DNA from: Hofstenia miamia
Lineage: Eukaryota; Xenacoelomorpha; Acoela; Hofsteniidae
Direction: 5' to 3'
DNA length: 28,627 nucleotides
NCBI GenBank assembly: GCA_900660155.1
Contig: CABFPE010000848.1
Location: 145,593-174,219 of the forward strand
Shown: positions 1 to 10,306 of the stretch, one piece after another
Layout of the letters: each line of letters opens with the position of its first letter
Position numbering within the stretch: the first letter of the stretch is position 1
Made by a program: the position numbers and the translations under genes
Notes under the pieces: generated by a model
What the model saw: only the letters and a program-made list of their open reading frames with translations
What the model was told of the DNA's origin: nothing
Database searches by the model: none

Positions 1-383
1 GGGTTGTAACCATGTGAGGGTGGTGGAGTTGTACATAGATCATCAAACAGGCTACTCAGTGAACTGGATGTTAGCGTTTTAACAGACATTGCCAAAAGTG
101 AGAGATGAAAATGTGTAGAAGAAGAATAATGATTTTATCCGAAGAAATGAAGTGAATATATAGATTGACCAGCTAATGGAAATACATTTGAATTTATGAA
201 AATTAATTATTGGTTGAAAAAGTCGTGATATGATAAACGTGTTACAATGATTTTTGACAAGTGCGATTTTGAAAGTTTCCCGGATTATACTGTAAGCTTC
301 TCGAAATTATGGAAAATTAGTTTGTAATATTATGTGTACGTATCCCGAAAGGGGTTGTTATAATGAGGTATATATTAACAAGA

Positions 384-469
384 TGTGATATTAACAAAGT
401 GGAATTAGTCATGTCAAAAAGTGGCCTGTGATATTATCAAAGTGAAATTACTCATACCAAAAAGTGGCC
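384..469. repeat. 43-bp tandem direct repeat, two copies
   Basis: Copies at 384-426 and 427-469 both begin TGTGATATTA and end AAAAAGTGGCC, with a handful of substitutions between them. Bases 1-383 upstream and 470-683 downstream show no open frame or motif I recognise, apart from a short direct repeat (AATCCATTAGTA near 506 and 550). Confidence 0.75.
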
Positions 470-683
470 CTAACATGTAAATCAATTAAAAGCATTACTA
501 ATTGAAATCCATTAGTAGACATACTTAAAAATATCTGACGTCACTGAAAATCCATTAGTAAGCTGTCAAAAACATTTGTCAAGTAGAATGAGTCATTAAT
601 TAACATTTGCAAACACTCCCTCAATATCGCAGAGGTCAAAATGTCAGTTTGTGACTTCTCCTCTCCCTTATATACACTACTGG

Positions 684-1375
684 AAGGTTTGTGTGAGATT
701 TGTTCCGCATGAGTTAAAGGAAGAACAAAAAGGTGCGAGACTTTAACATTGCAGGGATCTTATTGAAACTGCCAAAAAAATGATTCAAATTTCGTGAAAA
801 CGTAACGAGACATGGTGTTTTCAATATGACCCAGAATCCAAGCGTCAAAGTGCGACCTGGAAGTCACTAAGTTTACCAAAAGCCCAAAAAACATGAAGAG
901 TGCCCTCGAAAATCAAGACAATGCTAATGACTTTCTTTGATAGCAAAGACATTATTCACAAGGAGTTTGTTCCAAATGGTCAGACGGTTACTACAGTGTT
1001 CTATCTTGAGGTTATGAAGCGTTTGATGGCTAGAATTCGTCGTGTCCGTCCCGAATATCAAAAACTTGATCACTGTTGCACGATAACGCACCAAGTCACA
1101 GTGCAATCATTGTTCAACAATTTTTGGCATGAAATGAGGTTTTTGTGCTCAATCATCCACCCTACTTGCCAGATTTAGCAGCGAGCGATTTCTCTCTATT
1201 CCCGAAGTTGAAGACGAAGATGAAAGGGCTGTATTTTGCGGACATTCCCACCATTTAAACAGCCTCAACGTGTGCACTGGAGGCTATACCACAAAACGAG
1301 CTGAAACATGCTTTTGACAAACTTTTGAATAACTGTAACAGGTGTATTGCAGCGAATGGTAATTACTTTGAATAA
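684..1375 (+). mobile_element. Mariner-type transposase relic (5'-truncated, broken frame)
   Basis: Conceptual translation across frames gives a recognisable mariner/SETMAR-type transposase, from the RFVPHEL region through to the terminal NGNYFE and a stop at 1373-1375. Recognisable blocks are VPHEL near 693, ETWCFQYDPES near 812, FFDSKDIIHKEFVPNGQ (about 930-985), RIRRVRPEY (about 1037) and the third catalytic block DLAASDFSLFPK (about 1172-1206). Stops interrupt it at ARL*HC (about 740), KKT*R (about 890) and PTI*T (about 1256), with at least one frameshift after HQVTVQ. The N-terminal DNA-binding part (roughly the first 110 residues of a ~345-residue protein) is not visible upstream. This is a dead copy. 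The open stretch 900-1178 is only the longest unbroken piece and should not be called a gene. Confidence 0.85.
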
Positions 1376-1884
1376 ATATATGTTATTTTGGATTTCCTTG
1401 TTTCTCAGAGATTTGACATAGACAGTCTTAAAAATTTTTTTCACACTGTGTATATAGACATACAAATATATGCTCCAGCTGATCGTGGAATATATAAGAA
1501 TTCTCAATGACCATTTATTGCTTCAAACTGTCCACTTAAGACTCCATACAAATTTTGGAAATCCATAATGAGCAGTGACAGGACAACGAAATGGCGTATG
1601 GGACAATGATGAAAACAAAAAATTTTCGGTGCATGAGATAGAATTGGGACAGAAAACTCTTGTACCATTTGGAAGCCAGGTAATCGTTGAATATAAAATT
1701 AACTTAAACGTTTTTCATTTGAAAATTTGCAACTTTACCCCATACTCGTATTGTTGGAAAAAATTGTTACCCATACATTACTACTGTCAAGGGTTTACAG
1801 CAATATATTGAAAAGTATTTCATTTCAACCACATTGTTTATCGATTATATAATAATGATAATGAGAGTTGGCCAGTATACCCAG
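1376..1884. other. Intergenic stretch, no gene seen
   Basis: AT-rich sequence between two transposon relics. Short open frames occur on both strands (1265-1507 minus, 1575-1811 plus) but show no family signature. I could not identify the mariner terminal inverted repeat in it. Confidence 0.5.
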
Positions 1885-2433
1885 TAATAATTTTTATTAT
1901 GGATCATGTAGTGGTGATGCTCCTGATCATTTGAAGACGAAGCCTACAAAATGTTTGAGCAGCAATTGCTAATGTGGATCGCAATTTCGCCAAGTGGCAT
2001 TACAAAACCTTATTTCTTCACATCTAAAACAGCCATATCCAAGGAGACTTATTTGGATGGCATCAAAAAAGACGTTTGCCATTTATTGAAGACGTTTATC
2101 CAGAGTGACTACATCTTTTGACCTGATCTTGCTTCAAGCCATTATGCCGATGACACTTTGAATTCATTTGATGAATTTGGCATCAATTTTGTTACTAAAG
2201 ATTCCATCCCTCCAAATACACCTCAAGTGAGGCCTATAAAGGATTTTTTGGATTACTGAAACAAATCGTCTATGACAATGGATGGGAGGCTAAAACTCAT
2301 GATGAACTAAAACAAAGAATAAAATACTGTTTACGACAAAAGACTGACAAGGATAGTTTGTGAGATGATGAAGAGTGTTAATCAAAGACTCACTAAACCA
2401 CACAATGATGGATTTGAAACTGTTTACCATTAA
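1885..2433 (+). mobile_element. IS630/Tc1-type transposase relic
   Basis: Frame-shifting translation matches the C-terminal half of an IS630/Tc1-superfamily transposase common in invertebrate genomes. The pieces in order are NNFYYG..GDAPDHLK (about 1885-1950), LLMWIAISPSGITKPYFF (about 1965-2020), FxPDLASSHYA (about 2120-2150, catalytic aspartate), the third acidic block QVRPIKDFFGLLK (about 2224-2260), and a C-terminal MMKSVNQRL block (about 2365) ending at TAA 2431-2433. There is an in-frame TGA before PDLASS and frameshifts near 1950 and 2345. It is separate from the mariner relic upstream because the catalytic blocks differ clearly. The N-terminal half is not visible. Confidence 0.75.
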
Positions 2434-3149
2434 AATGTGTTGATATCATGTTTGAATTATATTCATTTTTCGTTTAACTTTATTACTTCATTACATTTTT
2501 GATAAACTATGTGATATGCCTTAATGCGATATAATTTTCAATTAATACGGATTTTTATTGATCACTCGTTATGACAACTGTTTTGTTCATATTGTCAAAC
2601 ATTTGTGTTCAAACTAATTAAGAATTTTGAAAAACTTTAAATATGAACACATAAGATATGAGAAATATTTATAATTAAATAACTGATAATTTATTGATGT
2701 CATTAAATTCATAAAACGTATATACTGAGCGTTTATAATTATAATCAAAGTCTTACAAAAAAATATTACTTGAATTCACACTAAAATATTAATTTGCTTA
2801 TTCTTTACACATCGAATTCTTTATCTATTCAGAAAGTGAAGTGTTTAAGATTAATATGCAGATAATTGTTTATAGCCATTGTATGCTAATACTAATATTT
2901 TAATTTCTCTACTATTTACACATTGCATTTTGTATGCTGTTACATTCTTCAGATATTGAAACGTTAATTTGCAACCTCAATTCAATGGGACAATTTGCAG
3001 ACTTGGTGGATGCCAAAAAGATACTCATTTTCCGATTTCTAGAAGGTAGAGATTTCACATTATAAATTTCTATATCGTGATCATCATTGTATTAAACAGT
3101 TTGCTATAATGGTAAATAAAGAAAAAGCATTTGAGGAAGATTTCTTAGA
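2434..3149. other. Intergenic AT-rich stretch
   Basis: No coding signature, RNA gene or structured repeat recognised on either strand. It contains several TTAAT/ATTTA-type low-complexity runs. Confidence 0.5.
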
Positions 3150-3420
3150 GATAAAACAAACATCAAAAAGCATGAAGAACAAAATCCATTATTCACACGT
3201 CGGGGAATTTTTATCAATGCGTGTATGACAACACATATGCAGGGCGATCCGCTACTAGGCCTTGCAGATAGTGGCCAAATTTTAAACCGTAAAAATACCC
3301 AATAAGCAATGGAAAACAAATTAAGTGGGCGACAAAATTCCTAAAGCAAAACTCAATATGTGCTGTTCCCTGACGAGTGTTGAACAACATTAGATTGAAC
3401 GGACGGTAGCGATAGGGTGT
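3150..3420 (+). mobile_element. Possible Tc1-like transposase trace
   Basis: Near 3363-3420, frame translation gives LFPDEC*TTLD*TDGSDRV. This resembles the first catalytic block of a Tc1-like subgroup (FSDExRxTLDGPDGW). Upstream, about 3310-3345, a lysine-rich KWATKFLKQN segment resembles the region preceding that block. Stops break it and no other conserved block is clear. The minus-strand open frame 3104-3319 is a shadow. This is a weak assignment. Confidence 0.35.
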
Positions 3421-4934
3421 TGACTGATACGATAAAATTTATACTTTATTTTTCAGCAAGTGAAATGGATAAAAATCTTTTAAAAATAATATTGCATACA
3501 GGAACAACTTCTTTGTAGTCTACTTTGGGTTTTTCAAAATAGCCTTAGCCAAGATAGAATGCTTAGAGCGTATCTTAAAAAACGCTTCAAACTACATAAA
3601 GCATAGAATGTTATTAAGTTCAATTACGCATCATGTAAAAGGGGGTAGTCTTGATGTAAAGGCTCTATTTCTATTGAAGCCCTTTAATGCACAAAGCAAC
3701 AAAAAATAACCAATTCATTTCCTTGTATGTACCTATGGAGGGCTCAAAAATCGGACAGGGCAAAGAAGGCCATTCACTTTGCTGAATTTGTCATACACAG
3801 TATTGACAAAACAACTTTCAGTGAAGGATTCTTTTACTTGGAAGCAAACCATAAACAAGAGACCACTTTTTTCATAAAGCTAAAGAAATCTAAGACATTA
3901 TAAACGCAGAAAATGCAACTAGGTTTATGACCCAGTTTTAATTAAATGAAGCTACAATTCCATTATTTTCTTTAGTTATATCAGATTCCATTTTGATTAT
4001 TTTTTCAATTTTTATGTACATTAAAAACTTCTAACCCAACACCTGTCAATTTTAAACTTAGACCCACTGACTTTTTGGTGAACATTTATTTCGTTAGTAC
4101 GACTTCATAATAATCTTCGTTTTAAATTTAGATCCTGAATTATTTGTAAATAATTCTTCTTAATCAACTACGTTTCTATTCACATCCTCACCAGTGCGTA
4201 ATCTCAAGTTGTTGCCTGATATGATTTTGTTTCAGGAACTTCAATTTTTCCAATTTACATTTTACGATTAAACATTTGCGAATTGAATCATTTCGTTTGG
4301 CAAGGATATCTGGATTTAGACAAATCAGCTAAGGCACTAAGAAGTTTGTAGAAAGTGTTATATGAGAGTCTAAAATTTAAGTGGTAGTCTTCTGGGTTCT
4401 TTAATTTGATCATTGTCCTCAAAGATGAGTTCTAGCAGTTGATTTCCAAAATCGTCGAAGGCGGCCTTTCATTCTTTTTAGTTTTCTTTTAACTGACTTC
4501 AATTTACTTGTCATCACATAATTTTGAAATGTTATCATTGTAGCTACGTTCTTTAGAAAAATGATATTGAAATGCAAATGCTGTAGTATACTCAAAATAC
4601 TGTTCAAAGCTACATTCATCATGCTTGAATATTTGCAAAAACTGAAATATAAACTTTAAACCCTTTCGCATTAAAATGATAGCATTCTTTAGATTCTTTT
4701 GTAAACGGTTGACTATTGGTTGCTAAATGACGTTGCTTGCTTACATTTCAAATTAAGTAATTACCCAAAAGTACAGGTGTAAATGGACCTAATTAACGAA
4801 ATTAGTCAACGTATTTTTATTAATTTTTGATTGATTAACTAACCATGGAAAGAAGTGCACACAGACATTGACAAAATACTAGTTAGTGCAAATTCTGAAA
4901 AAGATATGCGTCGAATTGTCTCCTTTAATTGAGA
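3421..4934. other. Intergenic stretch, no gene seen
   Basis: About 1.5 kb of AT-rich sequence. The minus-strand open frame 4419-4622 is lysine-rich and unremarkable. No splice-linked coding run, RNA gene or transposon terminus is evident. Confidence 0.5.
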
Positions 4935-5153
4935 GTTACAGCGGGGCGAAAGTGTTCCCATTTAATTTTTCGCAGCGGTATAACTCTTCACCCCGCTTGA
5001 AAGAACAGAGTTGAGTGGCAGCGGGGCGAACGTGTTCCCATTAGAGGTAAGTCGTCCCGCTGCAACTCAAAGCGGGGCGAAAAATTAAATGGGACCATTT
5101 CTTCAAGCGGGGCGACTCACAGCGGGTTGACTCAACTCTATTGGGAACAGGGC
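4935..5153. repeat. GC-rich foldback / MITE-like element with nested inverted repeats
   Basis: This GC-rich island in AT-rich DNA contains the decamer AGCGGGGCGA four times (4940, 5020, 5071, 5106), a variant at 5121, and the complementary CCCCGCT/CCCGCT at 4992 and 5056. TTCCCATTTAATTTTTCGC (4955-4973) pairs with its inverted copy at 5076-5094. AGAGTTGAGT (near 5007) pairs with ACTCAACTCT (near 5130). CACCCCGCTTGAA (near 4989) pairs with TTCAAGCGGGGCG (5102-5114). The interleaved inverted copies suggest a non-autonomous foldback transposon. The ends and target duplication are not resolved. Confidence 0.65.
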
Positions 5154-5910
5154 CTAAGTGAATAATCATCTAATATGGATACTAGTTGGTAATGGAGGCC
5201 ATATTGATGCTTATTACATTTTCTATAGAATATTAAAAAATTTTAAATAATAATTACTTTTTGATTAATTAGTACGTGTAAATTCATGATTTGCATCATA
5301 ATTATTAGCAGTGAGATTTGACAAATTATTGTTTTTCACAAATACATTTTAACGTCTTCTTTTTTGTCACTCGATTTATTTCTGAGTTTCTGTCTGTGCA
5401 AGTTTAGGCACATGCGGAGTCAGCCATGTTGTAAGACTGCTTGAAAGAACATTTACATGATAATTCTAAGCATAGTGTACACAATCACACTTTCCAAAAA
5501 AAATCATCAGGCTATATGTAAACTACTATAATGATACTATTTTAATGACGAGATATCTATTGTTAAGTTTGCTCTCCGGTTATGATGAGAATTTATGTTA
5601 TAATTATTAATGTGTGTTTTTGAAAAAATCTTCAAATTCGTCTGGTACCTAATGTTCAGGCAATAAGGCTGTCTAAAGCCCATTGTAACCACAATCAACC
5701 TCAACAAATTTGTTTTCTTTAAACATACCACTTAAGTTCCTTCACAATGTCAGCAATCGTGGTGCCATAAACCTTGGTGTTTTCAACGTTTCAATATCCT
5801 TAGTAGTTCCTTAGTTATAGGCGTTTATAATTTCTTTGATGAAGTTTGAAAAAAATATCTAGGATATTTAAGTTAATTTCAGAAAAATAACTTAAAACGA
5901 GGGAAATTCA
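5154..5910. other. Intergenic / upstream region of the ADAM-like gene
   Basis: AT-rich DNA that must hold the promoter or a 5' UTR intron of the gene starting at 5924. No TATA-box or initiator can be chosen with confidence in this composition. The minus-strand open frame 5537-5731 has no signature. Confidence 0.4.
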
Positions 5911-5923
5911 TATTTTAGGAGTT
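5911..5923 (+). promoter_or_regulatory. Acceptor-like AG immediately before the start codon
   Basis: TATTTTAG at 5911-5918 is a good 3' splice-site match, ending 5 bases before the ATG at 5924. It could be the acceptor of a 5' UTR intron or of spliced-leader trans-splicing. Only sequence resemblance supports it. Confidence 0.4.
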
Positions 5924-7006
5924 ATGTATTGCATAATTAAACTTGCTATTTATGCATTTATTTTAATTTTTATTGTCAATTGCAACCATAGATCCAATTT
6001 TAATTATTGGTTGAACAACAGCAATCTAAATATTGAGCCAGGTTTTTACCCTTCTCATTTGAAAAAGACCTATTTCATAAACGTTGGGATTATCTGTTCG
6101 ACATCTTGTTACTTGAACTACCACCAGTCCCTAAAAAATAAATTCCGGGATAATACTATTGACACATTGGAAGCATTGCTGCGATTCATTAATCTTAAGA
6201 CATATTTACATGAACCCACAATTGACTCTCCATGGAATTTTGTTGTTGTTATTCATTCGTTAAAAGTTTGGATGAAAAACAAATTGAATTTTGATGAAAG
6301 TGTTTCAGATGAAGAAGTCGTTCAGAGATTCAGAGATGAACGGCTTGATTCACACTTTCAGAATATTGACTTATGGGTGCTTATTATTGGAAACAAAATT
6401 AGAAGTAGATTATTTATGGAAAGTATTGACGATTCAAAGCATTCTTTTCCATGTTCAACAGATATGCCTATTCTCATGTCGGTAAACGAAAGCGATCCAA
6501 ATAGACTCTTTAAACAAGAAGTAAATTTGCGATTTATGTTTGACTCAGTCAATGATACTGAAATCGATTATTGGGACGCATACAAATGTTGGCGAGATTA
6601 CCCCAGTGAAACAGACTTAAGTTTTATTTATGTAAATGAAACAGATTCTGATTATTTTGTAGGTGGAAAAGAAACATGTGATCATGGTTTGACAGATAGT
6701 TACTGCAAAAACTTTAAATTTAGCAATGCAAATATTTCATGTACATTTGGAACCTGTTGCTATGTTGAGAAATCTCTTTCCATGTTTTTGCCAAATACAT
6801 ATGTATGTAGGCCACCGTCAGCTGACAATATGGATTGCGACATTGCAGAAAAATGCACAGGATTGTCCCCATTTTGTCCAGTTGATAAATTTAAAGAAAA
6901 TGGCCAATCTTGTAAGGAATCTCATGGAAAGTATGGCAGATGTTTCAATGGAGTTTGCAAAATGCAGTTTCAAACATGTAATAAAGCACTTGAGTTAATT
7001 GGCAGG
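5924..7006 (+). CDS. ADAM-like protein, exon 1: signal peptide, inactive M12B-like domain, disintegrin domain
   Basis: Encodes 361 residues before a donor AGG|GTCAGT at 7006/7007; without splicing the frame stops at 7042. Residues 1-20 are a hydrophobic signal peptide. Residues ~48-245 match an M12B (reprolysin) domain in length and landmarks: the opening strand YFINVGII (50-57), VVVIHSLKVW (107-116, the position of the conserved 'EIW' segment) and QRFRDERL. No HExxHxxGxxHD motif occurs anywhere, so the domain cannot bind catalytic zinc in the usual way. Residues ~249-349 are a disintegrin domain with CTFGTCC (273-279), the loop region RPPSADNMDCD (296-306), CTGLSPFCP (311-319) and GRCFNGVC (338-345). 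The usual ~200-residue prodomain with a cysteine switch is absent. Several N-glycosylation sequons are present. ADAM membership is firm from the disintegrin part. Loss of catalysis is inferred from the missing motif, and the function is unknown. Confidence 0.85.
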
Positions 7007-7512
7007 GTCAGTAACCTATTTTCATTATCAATATATGTATAACATTCTATGTACATGTATTTTATATTTTGAATAATACTTAGGTGTTTAAAAACTATAA
7101 GCATTCTGTGAGGGTAGTCTTAAAAAAAATTTTTAAAATTTTGAAAATCTCTTTGATCTGACTTCTTGTTGATGGTTTGGCAAACACTATTTTACAGCAA
7201 TAATCCGGTTTTTATAAAGCTCAGATGAATTATAGTTAGTTTTTGCATTTTTTTCATGGCAGAATATAAACCTTCCCATCTTATTTATTAGCTAACCGCT
7301 AAATGAATTTTTTAAAATAACAGTATTTCTATTAATCCTGTGCCGCTTGAAGTTAATATGCTCAATAAACTGTCCTTTAAAAGTTACTCGTAACTGCCAA
7401 GTATTCTATTAACTTTAAACAGCCTAGCGTCCTTTTTAAAGGCCAAACTGTTTTTCCACATTTACAAAAAATTTTCTGCACGCCTATTTCCAAATTTTAA
7501 AATCTTGGGCAT

Positions 7513-7803
7513 GGGTAGGTATATTGGAGAACATACTTTAATGCAACGTTGAAAACTTCTATTAAAGCTTATTGTTATGGCAGAGGTTGTTGAAAAGATT
7601 AACAAGTTTTCTTTGAAAATTTCGAATTTCTGGAAAAGATTTAAATTCTGTCCATACNTGGGTAGTTATATTGGAGAACATACTTTAATGCAACGTTGAA
7701 AACTTCTATTAAAGCTTATTGCTATGGCAGAGGTTGTTGAAAAGATTAACAAGTTTTCTTTGAAAATTTCGAATTTCTGAAAAAAATTTAAATTCTGTCC
7801 ATA
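7513..7803. repeat. 147-bp tandem repeat, two near-identical copies
   Basis: Copy 1 (7513-7659) and copy 2 (7660 to about 7803) both start GGGTAG and share TTGGAGAACATACTTTAATG, with only a few differences. A single N (7658) sits right at the junction, so copy number may be uncertain in the assembly. Confidence 0.85.
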
Positions 7804-7835
7804 CTTAGTGTTAATGTATTTCGAAGGTTTGAAGC

Positions 7836-7912
7836 CCCTGGAGCAACAAAAAACTTTGACTGTTTTTTGATAATTGCAAAGATATTCCAAACCCATTGAG
7901 GCGTGCCGTGCG
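7836..7912. repeat. Dispersed repeat, related to 28366-28440
   Basis: GGAGCAACAAA..ACTTTGACTGTTTTTTGAT followed by TGCAAAGATATTCCAAAC and GAGGCGTGCCGTGCGCAAA recurs with substitutions at 28370-28440 in the same orientation. The family is unknown. Confidence 0.6.
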
Positions 7913-8227
7913 CAAAGTCAGAGGTTGCGGGGCTTTCAGATTGCACACAGTTTTAATAGTTTTCGAGCTATGAGCGTTTAAAATTTTTTCATAAGATAAT
8001 GAAAATTTTTCAAAATCCCCAGGCTATTTAGGGTTAAGCTTAATTGAAATTTCAATTCCAATTATAAATTTACATTAAACTGAAATTAGTAATCAAATTT
8101 GGGTTTTCATTTGATGATTCATCAAAATTCGTGTAACAATTTTTTTGCGCATTGCGCTTGTATCTTCAAATATGTAATTGATGATACTGGTGTCCCATAA
8201 AACATTTTGTCTCACGCTCTTTTTTAG

Positions 8228-8422
8228 CCTAACATCACCTTAAGAAATATATCAATAATTGAGGAAAATAAATTCTACCATAGAACAAAGATCAATCCTT
8301 GTGAGTTTGTGTACTGTCCTTGTGAAAATTGCATTGTGGAAGAAGAACATATACATTTTTGGCAAAGTGGATACCAAACAGTACTTAAGCCTTATGGGAG
8401 AGACTTCCTCATATCTATAGAG
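8228..8422 (+). CDS. ADAM-like gene, exon 2
   Basis: A 195-base open segment (65 codons, phase 0 at both ends) between acceptor CTTTTTTAG (8221-8227) and donor GAG|GTACTC. It is too short to appear as an ATG-started frame. The translation has four cysteines in the cluster CEFVYCPCENC (residues ~26-36), two N-glycosylation sequons near the start, and ends LKPYGRDFLISIE. The final part resembles the 'LLTGRDF' segment that precedes the active-site helix in M12B domains. If so, exon 2 leads into the second metalloprotease-like module in exon 3. The cysteine cluster could instead close the cysteine-rich region of the first module. The phase agreement on both sides supports a real exon; its domain identity is uncertain. 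Confidence 0.65.
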
Positions 8423-8824
8423 GTACTCTGTACTATTATACTTCCTTTCTGTTAATTATTAAATTGCTACATCAATTTTTATATAGTAGAAAGAGCTTTA
8501 GTTTGCGACTTTGCATTTGCAATGCAAAATATTAGACCATATTTTATTTAAGGTGAGGCATTAAATATGAAAAATGTTTTGTAAAAGTCCTCTACTCATG
8601 ACCTTAATTCAGTGGCTGATCCAGGGATACTTTTAGCTTATCAACAGGTGTCCGTAACTCTTCCGATAAATGTATGTAGCAGGTGCGTATTTAAGGGCCA
8701 CAAACTGAGGTCTCCCAATAAGTAATAATCACAAAAGCATTAGCATCTCTAAATTTCATAATAAATATATGTAAGGATTATTATTATGTTTAATGAAGTT
8801 TCTACTACCTTCTATTGTAATAGG

Positions 8825-8826
<2 letters not shown>

Positions 8827-8867
<41 letters not shown>
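8827..8867. repeat. (TA)n microsatellite, left flank of the transposon
   Basis: About 20 uninterrupted AT/TA dinucleotides end against the left terminus of the 8870 element. A matching tract continues at its right end (from 10180). Confidence 0.95.
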
Positions 8868-8869
<2 letters not shown>

Positions 8870-8871
<2 letters not shown>

Positions 8872-10179
8872 GGGTGCTCCAAAAGTAACCGAACCGCAAA
8901 CTTAAATAAAAATTGTACATCAAAAATAACAAATTTAATAGGTATATTTAGTATTTACAAATGTTTAAGTGTCAATTTTCAACAACCACATGTCATTTAT
9001 TCTTTTATGTCATTTTACGTTATCCTCGTTACTATTAATGTGCGCTTCTGGACCCTCATTCTTGAAAATACAGCGAAGGACTTTAGATTTAAACGAACGT
9101 ATCTTTGTTAATAAGAATTACTATGCAAGGACTAGCTACAAGCATGTTGAAGGAAGATGGGCAGCACATTTCAGAACACCTGTTCTGAGTAAGTCGACAA
9201 TGTTCAATCTTGTATCCAAATTGGAAGTAATTGGAAGTGTGTTAAATGTTCCTAAAGAAGGTCGTCCAAGAACAGCCTGTTCACCCTAAAACAAGGATAT
9301 AGTGGCAGCTGCATTTCTTCATTCTCCTAAAAAATGTATTCACCAGGCATCGAAGGAGCTGAACATTTCTCAAACCTCACTCCACTGTATCTTGCATGAC
9401 ATAGGTCTAATACCATACAGACCTCATCTTCTTCATGCCCTAAATGAGGATGACCCGGATAAGCGATTAGAATTTTGTGAGAATTTTGTACAATTTTGTA
9501 AAGAATCATCCGATTTTCCAGATTGCATCTTATTGAGTGATGAAGCTTGCTTCAAACTGAATGGGCATGTTAACAGACTCAATTTTGTTTATTGAGACAA
9601 TGAGAACCCTCATCGTATAATTGAAACGGAAGTCAATTGTCCTGGGGTGATAGTCTGGGCTGGAATCGGCAGCAGTGGTCTAGTTGGCCCATTTTTCTTT
9701 GAAGGAACTGTTAATGGTGAACGTTATCTTGATATGCTGAAGACAAAAGTGTTTCGTATTGTTAATGAGCTCCCCATTTCGGTGATCTTCATTTTTAACA
9801 AGATGGAGCACCTGCGTACCAAAAATGTTCGACAATAGCTTGATGAAACATTTCCGGGACGTTGGATTGGTCGGCGAGCCCCAATCGAATGGCCTGCCAG
9901 AGCCTTTTCTATGGGAGTTCTAAAGAACGCTGTTTATGCTAAAAAGCCCAGAAAAATTGATCAACTAAAACAAAGTATTTAGCACGAATGGAACCAAAAT
10001 TCAGAGGAAACCTTACCAGAAAGTATGTCGCAGTGTTGTCAAAAGATGTAGTGATTGTATTGAAGTTCAAGCTAAACATTTTGAACATTTGTAAATACTA
10101 AATATACCTATTAAATTTGTTGTTTTTGATGCACAATTTTTATCTAAGTTTGCAGTTCGGTTACTTTTGGAACACCCTA
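8870..10179 (+). mobile_element. Complete but dead Tc1/mariner-superfamily element, TA target duplication
   Basis: The left end CAGGGTGCTCCAAAAGTAAC (8870) and right end GTTACTTTTGGAACACCCTA (to 10179) are inverted repeats. The inverted match runs about 95 bases inward with few differences. TA lies on both sides (8868-8869 and 10180-10181). At 1,310 bp it has the classic size for the superfamily. It has inserted within a (TA)n microsatellite, a natural target-rich site. Ends and transposase frame are both intact enough to give exact borders. Confidence 0.92.
8969..9981 (+). pseudogene. Transposase pseudogene of the 8870 element
   Basis: One continuous frame is broken only by stops: TAA 9287-9289, TGA 9593-9595, TAG 9836-9838 and TAG 9979-9981. 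Recognisable parts are the N-terminal helix-turn-helix (LNERIFVNKNYYARTSYKHV), the second HTH with GRPRT, IHQASKELNISQTSLHCIL, the first catalytic block LLSDEACFKLNGHVN, VIVWAGIGSSGLVGPFFFEG, and LDETFPGRWIGRRAPIEWP. At the second catalytic block the usual QQDGAPPH is replaced by NKMEHL, so the aspartate is lost. The ARSPDLTPLDFFLWG block expected after EWP is shortened to ARAFSMGVLK, removing the third acidic residue. The 9593 and 9836 stops probably replace tryptophans. No active enzyme is possible from this copy. Confidence 0.9.
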
Positions 10180-10185
10180 TATATA

Positions 10186-10237
<52 letters not shown>
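10180..10237. repeat. (TA)n microsatellite, right flank of the transposon
   Basis: An interrupted TA tract directly after the element's right terminus; it continues the tract disrupted by the insertion. Confidence 0.9.
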
Positions 10238-10242
<5 letters not shown>

Positions 10243-10297
10243 TGCTTGAAAATTGTTCTTTAACGATTCAATAATGAAATTTATAATTTCAATAAAT

Positions 10298-10303
10298 AAA
10301 AAA
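10298..10303 (-). terminator. RNA polymerase III T-run for tRNA copy 1
   Basis: Six A on the plus strand read as T6 on the minus strand, three bases after the tRNA 3' end. This matches a Pol III terminator. Confidence 0.75.
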
Positions 10304-10306
10304 TTC

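Larger units (their letters stand above)
7007..8227 (+). other. Intron 1 of the ADAM-like gene
   Basis: Bounded by the donor GTCAGT (7007) and the acceptor CTTTTTTAG (ending 8227). Both flanking exons are in phase 0. The interior contains a 147-bp tandem repeat and a dispersed repeat segment and is otherwise AT-rich, with no coding signature. The donor is not a perfect consensus, but it is the one that keeps the reading frame. Confidence 0.6.

Noticed and set aside
900..1178. 92-residue open frame as an independent small protein
   Set aside because: It is the longest unbroken piece of a mariner transposase relic, with matching sequence continuing on both sides in broken frames.
6291..6998. 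Additional open frames within exon 1 (6291-6485, 6358-6552 minus, 6726-6998)
   Set aside because: Shadows of the ADAM-like frame, which alone shows conserved cysteine spacing.
8611..8700. hAT MITE starting CAGTGGCTGATCCAGGG
   Set aside because: No inverted partner or target duplication was found nearby. Kept only as a solo terminus mentioned under intron 2.
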